Positions 9,287 to 18,700 of a DNA stretch of 64,000 bases are shown one piece after another. Position numbers and translations under genes: made by a program. This DNA is from Klebsiella pneumoniae (lineage in GTDB: Bacteria; Pseudomonadota; Gammaproteobacteria; Eutrophobiales; Eutrophobiaceae), in the NCBI GenBank assembly GCA_945878555.1, contig CAMDWI010000012.1, positions 1 through 64,000 on the forward strand, written 5' to 3'. Below the pieces are notes generated by a model that saw only the letters and a program-made list of their open reading frames with translations, searched no databases and was not told the origin of the DNA. Every line of letters starts with the position of its first letter. Position 1 is the first letter of the stretch.

Positions 9287-9523
9287 CTAGCTCAGACCCA
9301 AAGTGATTAATATCGCTATCAAACCGGATTGTCTGAGCCTGCTTTTGACCTTCTCTTCTTCCTCAAACACAATGATTTCAAGCTGGTCCTCGGAAAAGTC
9401 CATGACCTGCCTGCCGGCAAGCGCAATCCGGCTTTTCGCCTGCAGGATCGCCTTTTCCCGGATACGGGATCGGTATTTATCCAGCAGGCGTTCCTTGTAT
9501 TCCGTCAGCATGTTCATGACCAT
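9287..9523 (-). CDS. Small hypothetical protein, first gene of the YaaW-like operon
   Basis: This 78-residue protein has a charged helical body (KERLLDKYRSRIREKAILQ... and FEEEEKVKSRLRQ) and a short hydrophobic C-terminus (GLIAILITLGLS) that may insert in the membrane. Three ATG codons cluster at its start (9523, 9517, 9511); the last, MLTEYKERL, may be the real one. It is supported by tight spacing with the next gene rather than by homology. Confidence 0.5.
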   Translation of the reverse strand: MVMNMLTEYKERLLDKYRSRIREKAILQAKSRIALAGRQVMDFSEDQLEIIVFEEEEKVKSRLRQSGLIAILITLGLS

Positions 9524-9683
9524 GCATTATATACCATACTCAACTGGACCCGTCGTATCTATTCGGTTGATGACCCTGACAACCTCGCATTGAATAATGC
9601 CACCTGCCACTTTATCCTGCCCCTGATTTCCACTACCATGCGGGAAGAGACCGTTCACCCCACTAGCATCCCAGGAGTCCACC

Positions 9684-10727
9684 ATGATCCACGCCAAAGG
9701 TTACGCCGCCCTCACCCCGAAAGCACCGCTGGTCCCGTACACGTTCGACCGGCGGGAACCGAAAGACCATGATGTCGTCATCGATATCAAATACTGCGGT
9801 ATCTGTCACTCCGATATTCATCAGGCGCGTGATGAATGGGGCGGCTCGATATTCCCGATGGTACCGGGTCATGAAATCAGTGGCGTGGTCAGCAAGGTCG
9901 GGGCAAAAGTTACAAGATACAAGGTTGGTGATCAGGTCGGTGTGGGCTGCTTCGTGGATTCCTGTCGTCATTGTGCAAATTGCGAGCAGGATCTGGACCA
10001 GTATTGCCTCGAAGGCATGACTGTCACCTACAACGGTTACGAACGGGACGGCAAGACCGCAACCCAGGGTGGCTATTCGAATGTGATCGTTGTTGATGAA
10101 AACTATGTGTTGCGTATCCCGTCCAACCTGCCGCTCGACAAGGCTGCGCCACTGCTGTGCGCGGGGATTACGCTGTATTCACCGTTGATGCACTGGAAGG
10201 CCGGTCCCGGCAAACAGATAGCAATCCTCGGACTGGGTGGTCTCGGCCATATGGGTGTGAAGATCGCGGTGGCGCTCGGCGCAGAGGTTACCGTGCTCAG
10301 TCACACTGACAAAAAGCGTGAGGATGCACTGAAGATGGGTGCGCATCATTTTGTGGCAACAAACAATGCGGAAGTATTCAAAAAATACGCGGGCAAGTTT
10401 GATCTGATCATCAACACCGTCTCCGCCGACATCAACATGAATGATTACTTTGGTCTGCTCAAATTTGAAGGCACGCTCGTCGTCGTGGGTGTCCCGGACA
10501 AGCCGCTGTCGATACACCCGTTCCCGCTGGTGATGATGAGACGTAGTTATTCCGGTTCACTGATAGGATCCATCAAGGAAACGCAAGAGATGCTCGACTT
10601 CTGCGCGAAGCATGACATCACCCCGGAGATTGAAACGGTCGCACCCGGCCAGGTCAACGAGGCCTATGAGCGTGTGCTGAAAAGCGATGTGCGTTACCGG
10701 TTTGTTATTGATATGGGACGGTTGTAA
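9684..10727 (+). CDS. Zinc-dependent NAD(P)-dependent alcohol dehydrogenase (YahK/CAD-like)
   Basis: This is a cytoplasmic medium-chain dehydrogenase/reductase of the cinnamyl-alcohol or YahK aldehyde reductase group. Catalytic zinc ligands are visible in [16 protein letters not shown] (Cys and His) and GHEISGVV. Structural zinc cysteines are in [18 protein letters not shown]. The Rossmann motif [15 protein letters not shown] is near residues 176-190, followed by [10 protein letters not shown], which suggests NADP(H) preference. The substrate is likely an aldehyde or alcohol. The start is chosen at MIHAKGYAA, preceded by an AGGAG element. It appears monocistronic. Confidence 0.92.
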   Translation: MIHAKGYAALTPKAPLVPYTFDRREPKDHDVVIDIKYCGICHSDIHQARDEWGGSIFPMVPGHEISGVVSKVGAKVTRYKVGDQVGVGCFVDSCRHCANCEQDLDQYCLEGMTVTYNGYERDGKTATQGGYSNVIVVDENYVLRIPSNLPLDKAAPLLCAGITLYSPLMHWKAGPGKQIAILGLGGLGHMGVKIAVALGAEVTVLSHTDKKREDALKMGAHHFVATNNAEVFKKYAGKFDLIINTVSADINMNDYFGLLKFEGTLVVVGVPDKPLSIHPFPLVMMRRSYSGSLIGSIKETQEMLDFCAKHDITPEIETVAPGQVNEAYERVLKSDVRYRFVIDMGRL

Positions 10728-10759
10728 CCCCGGCAGAAAAAGGTGGTTAGTCTCCCGGG

Positions 10760-10775
10760 TGTACGCTAGCGTACA
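10760..10775. promoter_or_regulatory. Perfect 16-bp palindrome downstream of the alcohol dehydrogenase
   Basis: TGTACGCTAGCGTACA is a perfect palindrome in the 144-bp gap between the dehydrogenase and the glycine-zipper lipoprotein gene. It could be a regulator site for the downstream gene or part of a dispersed repeat. No T-run follows, so it is not a standard terminator. Confidence 0.4.
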
Positions 10776-10871
10776 GAAGATTGAAGTGACATAAATTACT
10801 CTCGTAAATGTTTTTTCCGTGACCGGTTGCGGGGCGTCATCAACAACCGACATGATTTACTGGAGTAGCCT

Positions 10872-11348
10872 ATGAAACTATTTAAAAACGTTATGCTGGT
10901 GGTCACACTCGTCATCATGAGTGCCTGTGCGACCAGTCAGTATGGGCAGAAACAGACTGTAGGTGGACTGGCTGGTGCGGCGCTGGGTGGTCTGTTAGGT
11001 GCGCAGTTTGGCGGCGGTAAAGGCCAGCTTGCATCGACGGCGGTCGGGGTATTGCTCGGCGGACTGATGGGCAGTGAAGTTGGCAGATCAATGGATGACA
11101 CTGACAGAATGAAAGCAGACCAGGCAAATATCAATGCCCGTACTGCACCACTGGGTCAGGTCATTAACTGGAACAATTCCCAAAATAATCATACCGGCAC
11201 AATCACCCCGGTGCGGGATGGGTACTCTGATACCGGTAATTACTGCCGCGAGTTTCACCAGACCGTCTCGATAAGCGGTAAAAAGGAAGAGGCTTATGGT
11301 ATCGCCTGCCGCCAACCTGACGGTACCTGGCGCATTGTAGAAGGTTAA
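10872..11348 (+). CDS. Glycine-zipper outer-membrane lipoprotein, 17-kDa surface antigen-like
   Basis: A lipoprotein signal peptide ends in the lipobox LVIMSACA, with the acylated cysteine at about residue 19. A glycine-zipper 2TM segment (GGLAGAALGGLLGAQFGGG... LLGGLMGSEVGRSMD) spans about residues 30-75. A C-terminal surface-antigen-like domain ends YCREFHQTVSISGKKEEAYG followed by ACRQPDGTW. The architecture matches the rickettsial 17-kDa antigen / RT0821 family. The same C-terminal domain recurs in the protein at 33786-34493. It is likely outer-membrane anchored; its function is unknown, probably envelope integrity. Confidence 0.85.
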   Translation: MKLFKNVMLVVTLVIMSACATSQYGQKQTVGGLAGAALGGLLGAQFGGGKGQLASTAVGVLLGGLMGSEVGRSMDDTDRMKADQANINARTAPLGQVINWNNSQNNHTGTITPVRDGYSDTGNYCREFHQTVSISGKKEEAYGIACRQPDGTWRIVEG

Positions 11349-11359
11349 GACTCCTGCCG

Positions 11360-11382
11360 GACTACGGCTGGCAACCGTAGTC
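11360..11382. other. Stem-loop between convergent genes
   Basis: GACTACGG and CCGTAGTC form a perfect 8-bp stem with a 7-nt loop between the convergent lipoprotein and GlxA-like genes. There is no U-tract on either strand, so it could be a transcript-end stabilising hairpin rather than an intrinsic terminator. Confidence 0.45.
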
Positions 11383-11392
11383 TGTTCACCTG

Positions 11393-12388
11393 TTACATCC
11401 TTCCGTATTTACTCCTGTAGTCCTGCGGGGTGACTCCGGTCAGTCGTTTGAATGTGCTGCGGAAGGTCTTGCTGTCGTTGTAACCCACATCGTATGTCAG
11501 CGTCTGGATATTTGCCTTGCCACTTTCGAGCGACTTCTTTGCGGCCTCGATCTTCACGCGTTGTATATATTCCAGTGGTGTGATCCGGACAGCCTGTTTG
11601 AAGCGGCGGATAAAATTGCGCTTGCTCATGTTTACCTGTGCGGCAATACGTTCAACACTGATTTCTTCCGCATAATGCGCCTCAATATAGGCCTGCGCAT
11701 CCCGTATCATCCTGTCACCGTGCTGGTCCATGCCTTTGAATATCGAAAAGTGCGCCTGATTCATATGGTCGCGATGGATGGAGAAATTCTTCGCCACCCG
11801 CACACCAATATCATGACCGCAAAATTTTTCCACCAGATACAGGACCAGATTCAGAGAAGTAAATGCACCGCCACCGGTGTAGATCCCGTTCTGGTCGGTC
11901 AGCACGGAATCGGGTTGCAGCAGTATGTCCGGGAATCGCCTGCGCATATCCTCTACTGACGCCCAGTGTGAGGTACAGGGCTTGCCGTCGAGCAATCCGG
12001 CCTCGGCCAGAAAATAACTGCCCTTGCACAGGCTCGCGACCTCCGTACCGGCGTGGTAGTGCTGTCTGAGCCAGATGATAATATTACGATTTCTTTCCAG
12101 TACCGTATCCCAATCACCGCCAAACGCGGGTACCAGTATCAGTTGCTGATCATGGCCTGTCGATCTGGGCGGCAGGTCTGACAGTGAGGCCTGACAGCCA
12201 AATTGAGCAGGTGTATTCAGCCGGATATCCTCATGCTCGCGGCTGACCAGCGTCACATTAAACGCCGGTGGTTGATTAACCGCCTTTAATATATCGTTCG
12301 TACGCGTGAAGATATCCAGTGGCGCGGCCGCCGACGACAGCACAACATCTTCATAGATAAGGATATATACCTGCTTCATCATCACCAC
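11393..12388 (-). CDS. GlxA-family AraC transcriptional regulator with DJ-1/PfpI domain
   Basis: The N-terminal DJ-1/PfpI-like amidotransferase domain covers about residues 1-195, with a nucleophile-elbow-like segment EVASLCKGSYFLAEAGLLDG. The C-terminal AraC double helix-turn-helix covers about residues 225-330 (ISVERIAAQVNMSKRNFIRRFKQ and LTYDVGYNDSKTFRSTFKRLTGVTPQDYR). It likely acts as a cytoplasmic activator. It is transcribed divergently from the DUF899 gene across a 139-bp region containing a perfect palindrome, so that gene is a plausible target. The first Met codons (MVMMKQ) leave the exact start open by a few residues. Confidence 0.9.
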   Translation of the reverse strand: MVMMKQVYILIYEDVVLSSAAAPLDIFTRTNDILKAVNQPPAFNVTLVSREHEDIRLNTPAQFGCQASLSDLPPRSTGHDQQLILVPAFGGDWDTVLERNRNIIIWLRQHYHAGTEVASLCKGSYFLAEAGLLDGKPCTSHWASVEDMRRRFPDILLQPDSVLTDQNGIYTGGGAFTSLNLVLYLVEKFCGHDIGVRVAKNFSIHRDHMNQAHFSIFKGMDQHGDRMIRDAQAYIEAHYAEEISVERIAAQVNMSKRNFIRRFKQAVRITPLEYIQRVKIEAAKKSLESGKANIQTLTYDVGYNDSKTFRSTFKRLTGVTPQDYRSKYGRM

Positions 12389-12458
12389 CCGATTTGCTCT
12401 TCAGAATCATACGCCCGCATTTGGCACAAAACCACCCTGATGTTGTCCTGTGACCACA

Positions 12459-12472
12459 GTGCATGCATGCAC
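12459..12472. promoter_or_regulatory. Palindrome in the divergent glxA-like / DUF899 promoter region
   Basis: GTGCATGCATGCAC is a perfect 14-bp palindrome roughly central in the divergent intergenic region (12389-12527). It lies about 56 bp upstream of the DUF899 start. It could be an operator for the AraC-type regulator or another dimeric factor. Confidence 0.4.
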
Positions 12473-12527
12473 CACGGTGCCCATACTGTAGTCACGTTCA
12501 AACAATACAGGAATCCCGGAGACGGAC

Positions 12528-13187
12528 ATGAGACAGATAGTCAATGAACAAGAATGGCAGAGCGCACTTGAGGCATTGCGCATCAAGGAGAAGGAACACA
12601 CCCGGCAGCGCGATGCACTGAACGCCGAGCGTCGCCGTTTGCCGATGGTGGAGATCACGAAGGACTATGAATTTACCGGACCGGATGGCAAGGTTAATCT
12701 TCTCGATCTGTTCGCAGGCCGCAAGCAGCTGATTGTTTATCACTTTATGTTTGTCGAATCGCCCTGCACCGGCTGCTCGATGATGGTCGACAATATGGGG
12801 CACATCGCCCATATCCATGCCCGCGACACCTCACTGGTGCTGGTATCACGCGCACCCTATGCCAGACTCGAAGCATATAAAACGCGCATGGGCTGGACCA
12901 AACCCTGGTATTCCTCCGCCGGCACTGATTTTAACAAGGACTTCGGTGCGACCCGCGACAACGGCGAAATGTTTGGCGTCAGTGTGTTTGTCCGCGATGA
13001 CAGTACGATCTATCGCAGTTACCACACCTCACTGCGCGGCGCAGAATACCTCGGCAGCAATTTCTCATACCTCGATCTGACGCCACTGGGACGCCAGGAG
13101 TTGTGGGAAGAGTCCCCGGATGATGTCCCACAAACGCCACCGTATCAGTGGTGGCGCAAGCATGACGAATACGGGGTGGATAAATGA
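12528..13187 (+). CDS. DUF899 thioredoxin-like fold protein
   Basis: The protein matches the DUF899 (thioredoxin-superfamily-like) family. It contains the IVYHFMFVESPCTGCSMMVD stretch, where CTGC sits where a CxxC redox motif would be, then LVLVSRAPYARLEAYKTRMGW and the C-terminal YLDLTPLGRQE and PYQWWRKHDEY. It is cytoplasmic with no signal peptide. The function is unknown; a redox role is inferred from the CxxC. A GGAGA element 6-10 nt before ATG 12528 supports the start. It ends next to the convergent YciI-like gene with no gap. Confidence 0.88.
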   Translation: MRQIVNEQEWQSALEALRIKEKEHTRQRDALNAERRRLPMVEITKDYEFTGPDGKVNLLDLFAGRKQLIVYHFMFVESPCTGCSMMVDNMGHIAHIHARDTSLVLVSRAPYARLEAYKTRMGWTKPWYSSAGTDFNKDFGATRDNGEMFGVSVFVRDDSTIYRSYHTSLRGAEYLGSNFSYLDLTPLGRQELWEESPDDVPQTPPYQWWRKHDEYGVDK

Positions 13188-13583
13188 TTATGTAGCAGCT
13201 TTCGAGCGCCGCTTTTCGCTCTCACTGATCATCGCCGACAGATCTGCCGCCGGGCGGATCTCGAATGAGCCCATCTTCACGCCGGGGTGTTTCGACATCA
13301 GCTCTACGGCATGTGCCATGTCTCTGGCTTCGAGGATCAGGATACCGCCCAGCATTTCCTTGGTTTCAGCGAATGGTCCGTCTGTGACGGTGGCCTGGCC
13401 ATTCTGCCAGCGTAAGGTTTTCGCCAGTGTTGCATGTTGCAGCGCTTCACCGCCAGTAAAATGGCCGTTGCTGCGTAATACATCATCATAGGCGACACAC
13501 TCATCCACCCTCGCCAATTGTTCATCGGGGGACAGTTTCGCCCATAACGTTTCGTCCATACAGCCAAGACAGATAAATTTCAT
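13188..13583 (-). CDS. YciI-like (YCII/DGPF) family protein
   Basis: This is a small cytoplasmic protein of the YCII-related DGPF family, often found beside sigma-70 ECF genes; none is seen here. The hallmark TDGPFAETKEMLGGILILEARDM is at about residues 66-88, followed by KHPGVKMGSFEIRP. The 131-residue length and full domain suggest an intact gene. The biochemical role is unknown. Confidence 0.88.
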   Translation of the reverse strand: MKFICLGCMDETLWAKLSPDEQLARVDECVAYDDVLRSNGHFTGGEALQHATLAKTLRWQNGQATVTDGPFAETKEMLGGILILEARDMAHAVELMSKHPGVKMGSFEIRPAADLSAMISESEKRRSKAAT

Positions 13584-13676
13584 AAAGACTCCTGGATTCA
13601 GGGTGAAGGTATGGTCTACACCCTGTAGTCGATTGAGGGCAGATCAAATCGACAGGCCTACTGCAAATATCCGGCG

Positions 13677-14207
13677 TCAGTGACGGGTTTCAATATAGTC
13701 GGTCATAAAGGTCTGCAATGGCCCGTTGCTCAGCCCCAGCCGCTTCGCTTCTTCCAGCGCATGTTCCTTGTCCAGTCCATCAACAATCGCCCGCTTCGCG
13801 TACCACATACTGGCCGCACGCCCACCCCCGGCACAGTGTATAAAAGCCGGCTGGTTACCGGGTTTGGCTATCTCGGCCAGGAACTCATCCACTGCCGCCG
13901 TATCCGGTTTGTTGCTGTCGAACGGAATATGCACATACTTCAATCCTGCCGATTGGGCCGCTGCCGCCTCTTCTTCGAGCCTGGCGCCTTCTTCATCAGG
14001 CCGACGCAGATTAAAAATGGAAACAAAGCCCATCTTGCCGATTCCGGAAACATTCTCGGGCGTAATCGCCCCGGCGCAGGCGACCGTACTCTCGATGACA
14101 TTCAGGTTACGGATCCCCTCGACCGGTGTTTCGACCACCTTTTCATGATCAGCGGAAACGGAAAGGCTGAAGGTAACAAGCATGCACAGCAGGAACAGAT
14201 GTTTCAT
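13677..14207 (-). CDS. Periplasmic DUF442-type protein tyrosine phosphatase-like protein
   Basis: An N-terminal signal peptide (MKHLFLLCMLVTFSLSVSA) indicates export. The mature protein resembles the DUF442 / beta-lactamase-hydrolase-like phosphatase group. It has the SIFNLRRPDEEGA segment and the active-site loop FIHCAGGGRAASMW near residue 125. The spacing is C-x4-R, as in the CRSGTRS loops of DUF442, rather than the C-x5-R of classical tyrosine phosphatases. The downstream part is helical. The substrate is unknown. It appears monocistronic. Confidence 0.8.
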   Translation of the reverse strand: MKHLFLLCMLVTFSLSVSADHEKVVETPVEGIRNLNVIESTVACAGAITPENVSGIGKMGFVSIFNLRRPDEEGARLEEEAAAAQSAGLKYVHIPFDSNKPDTAAVDEFLAEIAKPGNQPAFIHCAGGGRAASMWYAKRAIVDGLDKEHALEEAKRLGLSNGPLQTFMTDYIETRH

Positions 14208-14363
14208 AGATAATCCCCCCTCGTCATTGATTGATGGTGTCTGGTCAAGTGATATTACATCGGACGGAAGGAAAACAGAATATGGCAGGGTGCCGCCACC
14301 CTCACTGTTATTCTTACCTGTTAGAACCTGAGGTATCTTGATTTGATTCGACTATACAATTCT

Positions 14364-14380
14364 ATAGCACTTAGTGCTAT
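14364..14380. promoter_or_regulatory. Palindromic operator of the RelE/HigB-like toxin-antitoxin operon
   Basis: ATAGCACT-T-AGTGCTAT is a perfect inverted repeat with 8-bp arms. It ends 26 bp before the toxin ATG at 14407. The position and symmetry fit binding by the XRE antitoxin encoded second in the operon. Confidence 0.65.
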
Positions 14381-14406
14381 GATAGGTTCAGACCAAAGGA
14401 TTGGAC

Positions 14407-14784
14407 ATGCTGATTTACAAAACCAGATGGTTTCACAAATGGGCAGCTCGACAAGGAGTCAGTGATCAGTTGCTGAAACGAGCCATTATCGAAATGAACC
14501 GTGGACTGATCGATGCGAACCTTGGTGGTAATGTTTTCAAGAAACGTATCGGTATACATGGACGAGGGAAAAGCACCAGCACCAGGACCTTGCTTGCATT
14601 CAAGGAACGTGAGTGTGCTTTTTTTATTTATGGTTTCGCCAAGAATGAACGCGACAATGTCGACGATCTGGAACTTAAGGCAATAAAAACATACGCACGG
14701 GAATTGCTGGGCTACAGCGCCATGGAACTGGAAAATGCTGAAAGTGCAAAAATATTAATTAAGGTAATCGGTGATGACACGTAA
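14407..14784 (+). CDS. RelE/HigB-superfamily toxin (PF06296/DUF1044 type)
   Basis: This is a probable mRNA-cleaving toxin of a toxin-first type II module. Family-like segments are KTRWFHKWAARQGVSDQLL, the RGLIDANLGGNVFKKRI region and the basic RTLLAFKERECAFFIYGFAKNERDN block carrying likely catalytic residues. ATG 14407 is preferred over the upstream TTG 14401 because an AAAGGA ribosome-binding site sits 6 nt before the ATG. The 3' end overlaps the antitoxin start. The length of about 125 residues is normal for this subgroup. Confidence 0.88.
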   Translation: MLIYKTRWFHKWAARQGVSDQLLKRAIIEMNRGLIDANLGGNVFKKRIGIHGRGKSTSTRTLLAFKERECAFFIYGFAKNERDNVDDLELKAIKTYARELLGYSAMELENAESAKILIKVIGDDT

Positions 14785-15082
14785 ATCCATACTGAAAGTT
14801 GTTCATGAGGGGGCCAGGGATCTGCATGCAATTGGTTTGATGGATGCAGTAACCCTGCGTGAATTTGATGCTTTATGTCTGCCACCAGTCAAAAGCTATG
14901 ATGCTACGCAAATCAAACGTCTGCGTCTGAGCAACAAGGCCAGCCAGGCCGTGTTTGCCGCTTATCTAAACACCAGTAAATCAACCGTACAGAAGTGGGA
15001 ACAGGGCCAGAAAAAACCGAACGGCCCTTCACTTAAATTGCTCAATCTGGTGGAAAAGAAGGGGCTGGAAATATTAAGGTAA
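14774..15082 (+). CDS. HigA-like antitoxin, XRE-family helix-turn-helix protein
   Basis: This is the antitoxin and repressor paired with the RelE/HigB-like toxin. The DNA-binding helix-turn-helix is C-terminal (about residues 55-95: IKRLRLSNKASQAVFAAYLN then TSKSTVQKWEQGQKKPNGPS), a usual layout for antitoxins of this toxin subgroup. The ORF track begins at GTG 14771, but ATG 14774 overlaps the toxin stop and is more likely. Translational coupling is expected, and autorepression through the upstream palindrome is inferred. Confidence 0.88.
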   Translation: MTRKSILKVVHEGARDLHAIGLMDAVTLREFDALCLPPVKSYDATQIKRLRLSNKASQAVFAAYLNTSKSTVQKWEQGQKKPNGPSLKLLNLVEKKGLEILR

Positions 15083-15221
15083 GTATTTTAAGTGGATTTC
15101 TCTGAATCAGAGTTTCACATCACACACAAACATAATCCTTCCGGTCGACTATGGGGCTTCTATCAAGTACAAAAACTAGTACAACAATAAATGTGTCCCC
15201 TTGGTTGTCCGTTTGAACATA

Positions 15222-15683
15222 TCAATTCATTTTCACCATCATTCCCTTTTCATATTTGTACGTGTTACCTTCTATCTCAATTTGACCAATGTTGTTATTA
15301 ATAGTAACTGAGAATATTCCAGATGGGATTTTAACCAAGCGCCAACCTGCATCCTCGTAAATAAGCACTCCAGTCCTCGCGCCGTAATTCGATGTCCTAT
15401 CACTGGCTATGAGCAAAACCTCTAAAGTTTCATTCGATTGATCTATTTCAATACTTTGAATATTATTTTCACGGAGAACTGCGTTCCCAATTATATATTT
15501 CTCGACTAACGTATTTTCATCCCCGAAATAAATAGTAATCGACACATTATAATCTGCGCTTACTTCGAGGCTTAGATTATAGTAGGAATCTAACTCAATG
15601 TTTTTCCGCATCTCGACTTCTTGTGATATTGCATTTAATGAAATGCTTAGCGTTAAAAATAAAAACGTTAATATTTTGCGCAT
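15222..15683 (-). CDS. Hypothetical secreted protein
   Basis: I recognise no family. An N-terminal signal peptide (MRKILTFLFLTLSISLNAIS) precedes an acidic beta-rich mature region of about 130 residues, with repeated hydrophobic-polar alternation (YNVSITIYFGDENTLVEKYI; TVNNNIGQIEIEGNTYKYE-like strands). It lacks cysteines. Its AT content is clearly higher than the flanking repair genes, which suggests recent acquisition. The surrounding 15083-15757 has no other gene. Confidence 0.55.
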   Translation of the reverse strand: MRKILTFLFLTLSISLNAISQEVEMRKNIELDSYYNLSLEVSADYNVSITIYFGDENTLVEKYIIGNAVLRENNIQSIEIDQSNETLEVLLIASDRTSNYGARTGVLIYEDAGWRLVKIPSGIFSVTINNNIGQIEIEGNTYKYEKGMMVKMN

Positions 15684-15757
15684 ATATACCTATGTATCTG
15701 AGGTCAGAGTTAAAATATTATTCGAAACCTTGCAGTTGCTAGCTTGAAAATTAATTT

Positions 15758-18700
15758 TTATTGTCCACCATACCCCCACTCTCTCCATCCCTGCAACAGC
15801 GGGAAGTACAAACCCAGCATGATCGGGCGGTTTTCCAGTTGTTGCATCAGTCTGGCGTAGCGGTTCAGTTGGCCGGCGTAGCGTTGTTGTTCCTGATCGA
15901 GGAAGGCCTCGCGGTCGGGGCCTTCGTGGCGGCTGGTTTTGTAGTCGATGATCCAGCAGGTACCGTGTGCGTCGATGAAGGTGCGGTCGATGATCACATT
16001 GACCAGTTTGTCGCCGACGATGCCGGTCAGCGGGTATTCGTTGTGTGGATACGCGTGGACGTTTGACAGAATCCACAGGCCTCGTGGGTCATCCAGCATG
16101 CCGGTCAGCGCGAGGGCGACCTGGTTGCAGGCCCAGTCGAGGTCCTTGCCGGTGAGGCCGGCCTGACGGAACATGGCCTCGTAGCGATCATGCAGATTGT
16201 GGATACGGGTGCGGTCCCAGTTTTCGATGCCATCTCTGGCGATCCACTGGATGCAGCGATGCACGACCGAGCCGACGCGTTTGATCGTCTCACCGGCCCA
16301 GGCGTATTCGACCTCTTCGGCGAGCAGGCCGATCTCGGTGGTTTGTTGTGTCGTGACCTCGCTGGCCGTAACGGGTAATGGCGGGGGTGCCCAGTCCGCA
16401 CGCAGTCGTCGGATCTGCATTGCTGCCGGTATGGGTATAGCCGTATCGACCATGGGTAGCTGGGTCTGCATCGCCGCGATGAATTCCACCTGCACGACTG
16501 GCCATAACTGGCCGAGCAAGGAACGGCCTTTGACTGAACAAATCATCTCACCCGTCTTGTCTGTCTTGCAGGCGGCCGAGCCGAACAGGTGCAGGGTCTT
16601 TTTGGCACGGGTGGCGGCGACATAGATCAAGCGTTTGTCCTCGTTGCTGTCTTTCTGTTTCTCCATCTCGCGGATGTATTGATACAGCGGCGAATGGTCT
16701 ACGCCGGTCTCGCGTATCGTGCCGAACAGCAGATCGTGTCCACCGTCGCTGCGGGTGCGCAGCATCCATTTCATCAACTCGGGCTGTGCCTGACGCGGAG
16801 ACTGCCCCAGGCCCGGCAGGATCACATGATCAAATTCAAGTCCCTTGGCCTTGTGCATCGTCATGATGCGCACGTTGTTCTGTTCGAGCGGGTTTTCGAC
16901 CGCGGCATACAGTCGCGTGACATCGCGCTGCAGCGATTGCAGATCGGCAATCTGGCCGCCACGGTCGGCCTTTTCGAGCAGGCCCAGATAGGTCTCCGCA
17001 TTTTGCAGGTCTATACTGCCGGACAAGGTCGCCGGGCCACCGAGGCGGCACCATAACGTTTCGATGACGGCACGCACGGGGCGTCGTTGTCGGTCGGTCA
17101 TTGCGTCGGCAAAGATGTGGACTACCCGATCCAGCCGTGCACGCGCCGCATCCGGCAAGCGCTCAAGCACGGTGGGATCGTGACATAATTCCCAGACGGT
17201 ACGGTGGCGGTCCTTGCCTGCGATCATTAATAATGCATGGAGGTCGAGACCACACCAGGGCGCACGCAATACACTCAACCACGCAATACGATCGGCCAGA
17301 CTGACCCAGGCGCGGGTCAGTGCAAACAAATCCTGTATCGCCGGTTTGTCGGCAAGTGTGTCGATCTCGATCGCGCTGAACGGGATTGAGGCCTCGCGCA
17401 GCGAGGGCAGGATACGGGCGAGATGATTACGGTTTCTGACCAGTATCGCGATGGTATCGTCTGCTGCCTCACGGCGCAGGGTCTGGACAAGTCCGGTAAT
17501 GCGGGCGGCCTCTGCACTGACGCTGTTATCAAATCCGGGATAGAGAGTGACCGCGCCCGGTACTTCATTAATGGTCGCCACAGACGGATGAAAACGCACC
17601 GCGCCACTGCCCAACTCATCGGCACCGGCGAACACCTGACTGAAGCTCTCATTGACCCAGTTGACGATACCGGCGCCGGAGCGAAAGTTTGCACTGAGTA
17701 CCAGCGCCTGCAGACGGACTGAGCCGAGTCGCTGCTGATGGAACGTATGGATAAAGTTGCTGACCTCTGCCTCACGGAAGCGGTAGATTGACTGCATCGG
17801 GTCGCCGACCAGAAATAATGTACGTCCGTCATCAATCGACCACTGTGCGGTCAGTCGCTCCAGCAGTTCGAGCTGGCTGATCGAGGTGTCCTGGAATTCA
17901 TCGACCAGCAGATGTTTGATCTGGTAGTCGAGATACAGTGCCAGATCGGTCGGATCGGTGTCGGTGCCAAGCGCATTGACGGCGGCATGTGCAATACCGG
18001 TAAAGTCGGTCTGGTTGCGTTCGTTGAAGGCCAGTTGCAACTGGCCAACTGTCACCGCGAGCAGGCGCACCAGTGCATCGACCAGCTCCCACTCCTCGTC
18101 ACTGAAACGGACCGGTGGCAACAGGCGGATCTCCGCGAGCGCCTCGCCGAGGCCACTGATCTGCTGCAACTGTTCAATCAGCGCGGTCATGCGTGACTTC
18201 ATCGCCTCGCGTTGTGCGGTCTCTTCCTTGTCCTTAGTTTTGGCAGGGAAGCCGATGTTCTTGTCGAGCCGTGCGCGCCAGTTGCCTTCCTGTGTCAGCA
18301 ACCAGCCCGCAATCTCCTGCCAGTGCAATAGCAAGTCGGCATCGGCGGCGGGGAACTGATCCAGATGACGGCACACGAGCAGGTTAGACTCCGGTTTGTC
18401 CCGGGCCAGCTGTTCGGTTGCAAAACGCAGCAGTGTGCACAGCTCGGACTGCATCTCCGGCGGGAACCGATCGGCAACGTTCTGCAGCTTTTCCTGCGCC
18501 AGTGTTTGCAGCGCCTGTTCGAGATCAATACGGTTATGTCCATGGACGACATAACGCAACCACTGATCGCGTTTCTGTAACATCTCCGCGAGCAGCCCCT
18601 TCAGCCGTGGCAGGTCGTTATCAAGATGGCTGACCAGCCGTGCTATCGGCGCACTCCATTCCGGTTCGGATTCGAGTTCGACCAGCGTTGCTGCTGCGGC

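Noticed and set aside
15690-16076. 128-aa Arg/Pro-rich minus-strand ORF
   Set aside because: It overlaps the end of the AddA-like gene in another frame and has shadow-like composition without family features.
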